A DNA stretch of 64,000 nucleotides, from NCBI RefSeq assembly GCF_000423085.1, contig NZ_AUHH01000017.1:18509-82508 (forward strand), given 5' to 3'. Source of the DNA: Granulicoccus phenolivorans DSM 17626 = NBRC 107789 = JCM 15570. GTDB taxonomy: Bacteria > Actinomycetota > Actinomycetes > Propionibacteriales > Propionibacteriaceae. Numbering within the stretch: the stretch's first letter is position 1; every line of letters starts with the position of its first letter. The notes under the pieces were generated by a model. That model was not told the DNA's origin. It made no database searches and saw nothing but the letters and a program-made list of their open reading frames with translations. This document shows, piece by piece, positions 60,107 through 64,000 of this stretch. A program made the position numbers and the translations under genes.

Positions 60107-61069
60107 ATGGAATCGATTTCCGGGACTGCGCCCGAGGCCGTGATCAGTGTCCGTGGGCTGACCAAGGCGTACGCCGGCCGGGTCGTCGTCGACCACGTCG
60201 ATCTGGACGTGTTTCCCGGCGAGATCGTCGGCCTGATCGGAGCCAACGGCGCCGGAAAGACGACCGCGGTCGAATGCCTCCAGGGCCTGCGTCGCCCCGA
60301 TGCCGGGAAGATCCGGGTGCTGGGCCTGGACCCCGCCCGGGACGGGCCGCTCCTGCGCGCCCAACTGGGCAGCCAGTTGCAGGATTCCGGGCTCCCCGAT
60401 CGGATCCGGGTCGGCGAGGCGGTGGAGTTGTTCGCCGGACCCGGCGCCCAGGAACCCGGTCCGCTGCTGGAACGCTTCGGCATCGCCGCCCGGGCCCGCA
60501 CCGCCTACGCGGCGCTCAGCGGCGGGGAACGGCAGCGGCTGTTCCTGGTGCTCGCCCTGCTGAACCGGCCCCGGCTGGTGATCCTGGACGAACTGACCCA
60601 GGGGCTGGATCCCGCCGCCCGACGCAGTGTTCGGGCGGCCGTGGCACAACTGCGCGACAGCGGCGTGACCGTCCTGCTGGTGACCCACGAGGTGGCCGAG
60701 GCCGAGGCCCTGTGCAACCGGGTGGTCGTGATGAAGGCCGGGCGGATCCTGGACCGGGGGACACCGGCCGAACTCATTGCCCGCCACGGCGGACATGCCA
60801 TCATTCGCTTCGGCCTGCCCCGGCTGGACAACGCCACGACCGCGGCCGCGTTGCAGCAACTCAACCGACTCCCGGCGGTGCAATCGGTCACCCACGCCGA
60901 GCACACCGTTACCGTACGCGGCGGGCGGCCCGCGATCGCACATGTCGGGGCCTGGCTGACCGGTCGACCCGACCCGATCCCGGACGACCTCGACGTGGCA
61001 CTGCCCGACCTCGAAGGGGCACTGCTCAGCCTGCTCACCGAGCCGGACCGGACGGCGGTGGCGGCATGA
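60107..61069 (+). CDS. ABC transporter ATP-binding protein (drug or antibiotic type)
   Basis: The 320-residue ATPase has Walker A GANGAGKTTAVECLQ, the signature LSGGERQRL, a Walker B region VILDELTQGLDP (the usual DEPT reads DELT) and the H-loop VTHEVAEAE. A C-terminal accessory domain follows after about residue 230. It is the first gene of an exporter/two-component operon. ATG 60107 was chosen from the P-loop distance; upstream frame is likely not coding. Confidence 0.9.
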   Translation: MESISGTAPEAVISVRGLTKAYAGRVVVDHVDLDVFPGEIVGLIGANGAGKTTAVECLQGLRRPDAGKIRVLGLDPARDGPLLRAQLGSQLQDSGLPDRIRVGEAVELFAGPGAQEPGPLLERFGIAARARTAYAALSGGERQRLFLVLALLNRPRLVILDELTQGLDPAARRSVRAAVAQLRDSGVTVLLVTHEVAEAEALCNRVVVMKAGRILDRGTPAELIARHGGHAIIRFGLPRLDNATTAAALQQLNRLPAVQSVTHAEHTVTVRGGRPAIAHVGAWLTGRPDPIPDDLDVALPDLEGALLSLLTEPDRTAVAA

Positions 61070-61833
61070 CGACCACGACGCTGGATCGACCCCGGGCCGG
61101 GGCCGGAGTGACCCGCCGGCTGCTGGTGCAGGAACTGCGCCTGGTCGCCCGCGACCCGTTCACCCTGACCTTCACCCTGGCATTTCCGATCGTGGCAATG
61201 CTGGTGGTCGGGGGCGCCTTCGGCACCAGACCCGCCCATGGCTTCCCGCTGAATCCGTCGCACTGGTACATCGCCTCGTACTTCACCGTGATGATCGGGG
61301 CCACCGGTCTGGTGCTGCTGCCGGTGCACATCGCGTCCTATCGGGAGCGCGGCGTACTGCGGCGATTCGCTGCGGCCGGGTTCCCGCGCTGGTCCTTCGC
61401 CCTGGCCGAGCAGGCCCTGGGGCTGATCGCCGTCGCGGTGGCCGGGGTGGCGTTGCTCCTGGTGGCCGCGCCGGTGTACGGCGTACCCGCGGTGCAGGAT
61501 CCGGTACGCGTGGGTGTCGGCATGCTGGTCGGGGCCATCGCGTTCGTCAGCATCGGCGTACTGCTGGGGACGGTGCTGCCGTCCGCCCGGGCGGCGCAGG
61601 CGATCGGGCTGCTGCTGTACTTCCCGTCGCTGCTGCTGGGGGTCGGTGGGCCGCCGACGTTCGTGATGCCGCCGGTGATGCGAGCCATCGCCGAGCACCT
61701 GCCGCTGGCCCTGGTCAACCGCTCGATCCGCGATCCCTGGCTGGGACTGGGCGACGGCACCGGGCCGCTGCTGATCGTGACCGCGATCGCCGTGCTGGCG
61801 ACGATCCTGGCGATGCGTCGGAGCCGATTGTGA
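61066..61833 (+). CDS. ABC-2 type permease
   Basis: The 255-residue protein has six predicted helices with the family motif YRERGVLRRFAAAGFPRW on an internal loop. It probably acts with the ATPase to export a hydrophobic compound. The start overlaps the ATPase stop by four bases. Confidence 0.9.
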   Translation: MTTTTLDRPRAGAGVTRRLLVQELRLVARDPFTLTFTLAFPIVAMLVVGGAFGTRPAHGFPLNPSHWYIASYFTVMIGATGLVLLPVHIASYRERGVLRRFAAAGFPRWSFALAEQALGLIAVAVAGVALLLVAAPVYGVPAVQDPVRVGVGMLVGAIAFVSIGVLLGTVLPSARAAQAIGLLLYFPSLLLGVGGPPTFVMPPVMRAIAEHLPLALVNRSIRDPWLGLGDGTGPLLIVTAIAVLATILAMRRSRL

Positions 61834-62975
61834 CCCTCGCTCGGATTCGCGCCGCCGACTGGCTCCTGGTGCCGGCAGCCCTGGCCGTTCTCACCGGCGC
61901 AGGGGCGATCCTGGCCGGCCGGGGCCCGGCCCTCGCCCTGCTGCTGGCGGCGCTGGCCGGTGGGATCAGTATCGGCCCGGCGCGGCGGGGCAGTACCGGC
62001 CGACGCCTGGCGGCAGAGTTGATCGGCCCGGGGTTCGTCGTGGTCGGGGCCTGCTTCGCCGAATCCCGCACGGTGGGCTGGTTCGGGCTGTGCGTCCTGG
62101 TCGGCTGGGTCGCGCTGCGGGCCCGAGTGGTGGTGGCGCTGGTCGCGGCCGGGGCGGCGGTGGCGGTCTTCGTCGTCCAATTGGCCCTGGTGAGCCACGA
62201 GCCCGGCTGGGTGACCTGGATCGCCGGGGTCTGCTTCACCGCCGGAGCCTGTGTGTTCGCGCGGCGCGAGCGGGTGCTCCGGGAGCGATTGCAGGCCGCC
62301 GACGCGGAACTGGCCCAGCGGGCGCGCAGTGCCGAGCGCGGCCGGATCGCCCGGGAGATGCACGATCTGGTCGGCCACAGTCTCACCGTGACCCTGCTGC
62401 ACCTGGGCAGCGCCCGGCTCGCGCTCGCCGACGACCCGGACGCCGCGGATCTGGACGCCATCCGGGACTGCGTGGCTGAGGCCGAGCAGGCGGCCCGGAC
62501 CAGCCTGGAGGACGTGCGGGCCGCGGTCGGGCTGCTGCGGGCCAGCGGGGAGACGTACGCCGGGCCGGCCCCCACCGCGACCGATCTGCCCGACCTGGTG
62601 GAGTCCTATCGCCATGCCGGGGTCGCCGTCGAGCTGAGTCTCGCCGGTGATCCCGCCGGGCTCAGTGCGGGCCGGGGGCTCACCGCGTACCGGATCGTGC
62701 AGGAATCGCTCACCAATGCCGTACGCCACGGCGGAGGTCCGATCCGGGTGGAGGTGGAGGTCGGGACGCCGCAGGTCCGGATCGCGGTCCGGGACGCGGG
62801 CCCGCGGGGCTCGACCCGGGCCAGGCTCCGGCCCCTGCGCAGTTCGGTGGGCTCGGGCGCCGGCGGCGGTACCGGGCTCGCGGCGATGCGGGAACGGGCC
62901 CGGGCCGTCGGCGGCGAGCTCAGCGCCGGACCGGACGCCGCGGGCTGGCTGGTCGAGGCGGTGCTCCCGGTATGA
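61830..62975 (+). CDS. NarL-type sensor histidine kinase of an exporter operon
   Basis: The 381-residue kinase has about five membrane helices and the HisKA_3 helix RGRIAREMHDLVGHSLTVTL, ending with GLAAMRERARAVGGELS. GTG 61830 overlaps the permease stop. It may sense the compound handled by the ABC transporter. Confidence 0.92.
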   Translation: MTLARIRAADWLLVPAALAVLTGAGAILAGRGPALALLLAALAGGISIGPARRGSTGRRLAAELIGPGFVVVGACFAESRTVGWFGLCVLVGWVALRARVVVALVAAGAAVAVFVVQLALVSHEPGWVTWIAGVCFTAGACVFARRERVLRERLQAADAELAQRARSAERGRIAREMHDLVGHSLTVTLLHLGSARLALADDPDAADLDAIRDCVAEAEQAARTSLEDVRAAVGLLRASGETYAGPAPTATDLPDLVESYRHAGVAVELSLAGDPAGLSAGRGLTAYRIVQESLTNAVRHGGGPIRVEVEVGTPQVRIAVRDAGPRGSTRARLRPLRSSVGSGAGGGTGLAAMRERARAVGGELSAGPDAAGWLVEAVLPV

Positions 62976-63730
62976 CGCTTCCCGACCCGGCGTACGAACC
63001 GAGCGAGGCGCCCGAGGCGTACGAACCGACCGAGGCAGGGCGGGCCCAGCCGGTCCGGGTGCTGGTGGTCGACGACCAGGAACTGATCCGTGCCGGCCTG
63101 CGTGGCATCCTGCGGGAGCGCTACGGCTTCCGGATCGTCGGCGAACTCGCCGACGGGGCCGGCGTCCTGGATACCGTCGCCGCGACCGAACCGGACGTGG
63201 TGGTGATGGACGCCCGGATGCCCGGGGTCGACGGTCTGGCCGCGACCAGGCGGCTGCGCGCCGCCGGGGTCGCGGTCCCGGTGCTGATGCTGACCACCTT
63301 CGACGACGAGGAGATCCTGGCCGGATCGCTGCGCGCGGGAGTGGCCGGCTTCCTGCTCAAGGGGGCGCCGGCGGAGGACCTGCAACGAGCGATCCGTACG
63401 CTGGCCACCGGCGGGGCCTGGTTGGATCCGGCGGTGACCGGTCGAGTGCTGCTCGGGTACCGGGAAGGGATCGCCCCGGTCCGCCCCGGGACCCAGGTCG
63501 ACCTGCTGACCCCGCGGGAAAGGGACGTGCTGGCGCTGATCGGAGCCGGGCTGTCCAATGCCGAGATCGCGGCCCATTTTGTCCTCGCGGAAGGGACGAT
63601 CAAAACCCACGTCGGTCACATCTTCACCAAGCTCGACCTGCGGGACCGGGCCGCGGCGGTGATCTTCGCCTTCGATCACGGCCTGGTACGCCCGGGCGTA
63701 CCCCACGAACCGGCGCTGGATCAGCGCTGA
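62972..63730 (+). CDS. NarL-family response regulator of an exporter operon
   Basis: The 252-residue protein has a 24-residue acidic N-terminal extension with a duplicated YEPSEAPEAYEPTEA segment, then a receiver (VVDDQELIRAGL, DVVVMDARMPGVDG, GFLLKGAPAED) and a LuxR-type HTH (LTPRERDVLALIGAGLSNAE). It overlaps the kinase gene by four bases. Confidence 0.92.
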   Translation: MTLPDPAYEPSEAPEAYEPTEAGRAQPVRVLVVDDQELIRAGLRGILRERYGFRIVGELADGAGVLDTVAATEPDVVVMDARMPGVDGLAATRRLRAAGVAVPVLMLTTFDDEEILAGSLRAGVAGFLLKGAPAEDLQRAIRTLATGGAWLDPAVTGRVLLGYREGIAPVRPGTQVDLLTPRERDVLALIGAGLSNAEIAAHFVLAEGTIKTHVGHIFTKLDLRDRAAAVIFAFDHGLVRPGVPHEPALDQR

Positions 63731-63881
63731 GTGGTGGGATCGGCGAACGCCCATGCGGATCGGAGCTGACGCCCTCGCGGGTCCCGCACCGGGCCCTGAG
63801 ATTGGGACTGCGGCTGGGCACAGACGCGACCGGATGGGGCGAGGCCGAAGCAGGCCCCCGGGCGGCTCGGGGGCGTGATGC

Positions 63882-64000
63882 TCAGGACCTCGGGAGGTAG
63901 CCGGCCTTCGTGATGGCGGCACGGACCTCGTCGGGATCCACCGGACCGGTCACGGTGACCGTGGAGACGCCGCCGGAGGTCAGGTCGACCTCCACCGCCG
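63882..64000 (-). CDS. Heavy-metal-associated (HMA/CopZ-like) domain, partial
   Basis: The minus strand enters from the right edge and reads AVEVDLTSGGVSTVTVTGPV then DPDEVRAAITKAGYLPRS and a stop at 63882. This is the end of an HMA domain (beta-alpha-beta-beta-alpha) that binds Cu or Zn ions in CopZ-type chaperones or P-type ATPases. The metal-binding CXXC lies outside the window. The region 63731-63881 shows no gene. Confidence 0.75.
   Translation of the reverse strand, partial: AVEVDLTSGGVSTVTVTGPVDPDEVRAAITKAGYLPRS

Overview
The window is very GC-rich, densely coded bacterial DNA. It carries the prokaryotic ubiquitin-like protein (Pup)/20S proteasome gene set (arc/mpa, dop, pup, prcB, prcA) next to metH, trmI and tyrA, and a cmk-plsC-der run. 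This points firmly to an actinomycete (Actinomycetota). A Propionibacteriales/Propionibacteriaceae source is my best guess from memory of gene order and is not proven. No rRNA, tRNA, CRISPR array, phage or transposase gene was recognised.

Layout. 1-1594: a partial GlxA-type regulator divergent from an isochorismatase-like hydrolase, then a long inverted-repeat element. 1675-16711: housekeeping core, namely rpe, a PAC2 protein, metH, a HAD hydrolase, an orphan peptide-type binding lipoprotein, trmI, arc, a DUF3054 protein, dop, pup, prcB, prcA and tyrA. Here Dop prepares Pup, pupylated proteins are unfolded by ARC and degraded by PrcBA; the ligase gene pafA is not in the window. 16770-20118: four accessory genes (extradiol dioxygenase, two alpha/beta hydrolases, a PadR regulator) sit between tyrA and cmk. 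20281-25079: cmk, an acyltransferase, der, a hypothetical gene, a NUDIX hydrolase and a methyltransferase. 25286-30497: a complete E1alpha-E1beta-E3-E2 2-oxo-acid dehydrogenase operon closed by a perfect 15-bp-stem terminator.

From 30.6 kb the window is accessory. It holds small membrane proteins, redox enzymes, a SulP transporter, alanine dehydrogenase, an HxlR/NmrA quinone-reductase pair, several VOC and dihydrofolate-reductase-like proteins, alpha/beta hydrolases and TetR regulators. Four NarL-type two-component sets are present; in one, kinase and regulator flank a three-gene block. The last is joined to an ABC exporter. Three metal or thiol-stress modules stand out: a zinc-type ArsR/SmtB repressor coupled to a duplicated His-rich protein (45346-46013), a thioredoxin-DUF2892 pair under a CsoR/CstR-like operator (57499-58225), and the end of a heavy-metal-associated domain gene at the right edge.

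Two features run across the window. A family of about 93-115 bp inverted repeats (four copies, all in one orientation) lies in intergenic gaps; two copies bracket a LuxR gene remnant. Many genes begin 6-7 bases after a TANNNT box, so much of the transcription here is probably leaderless.
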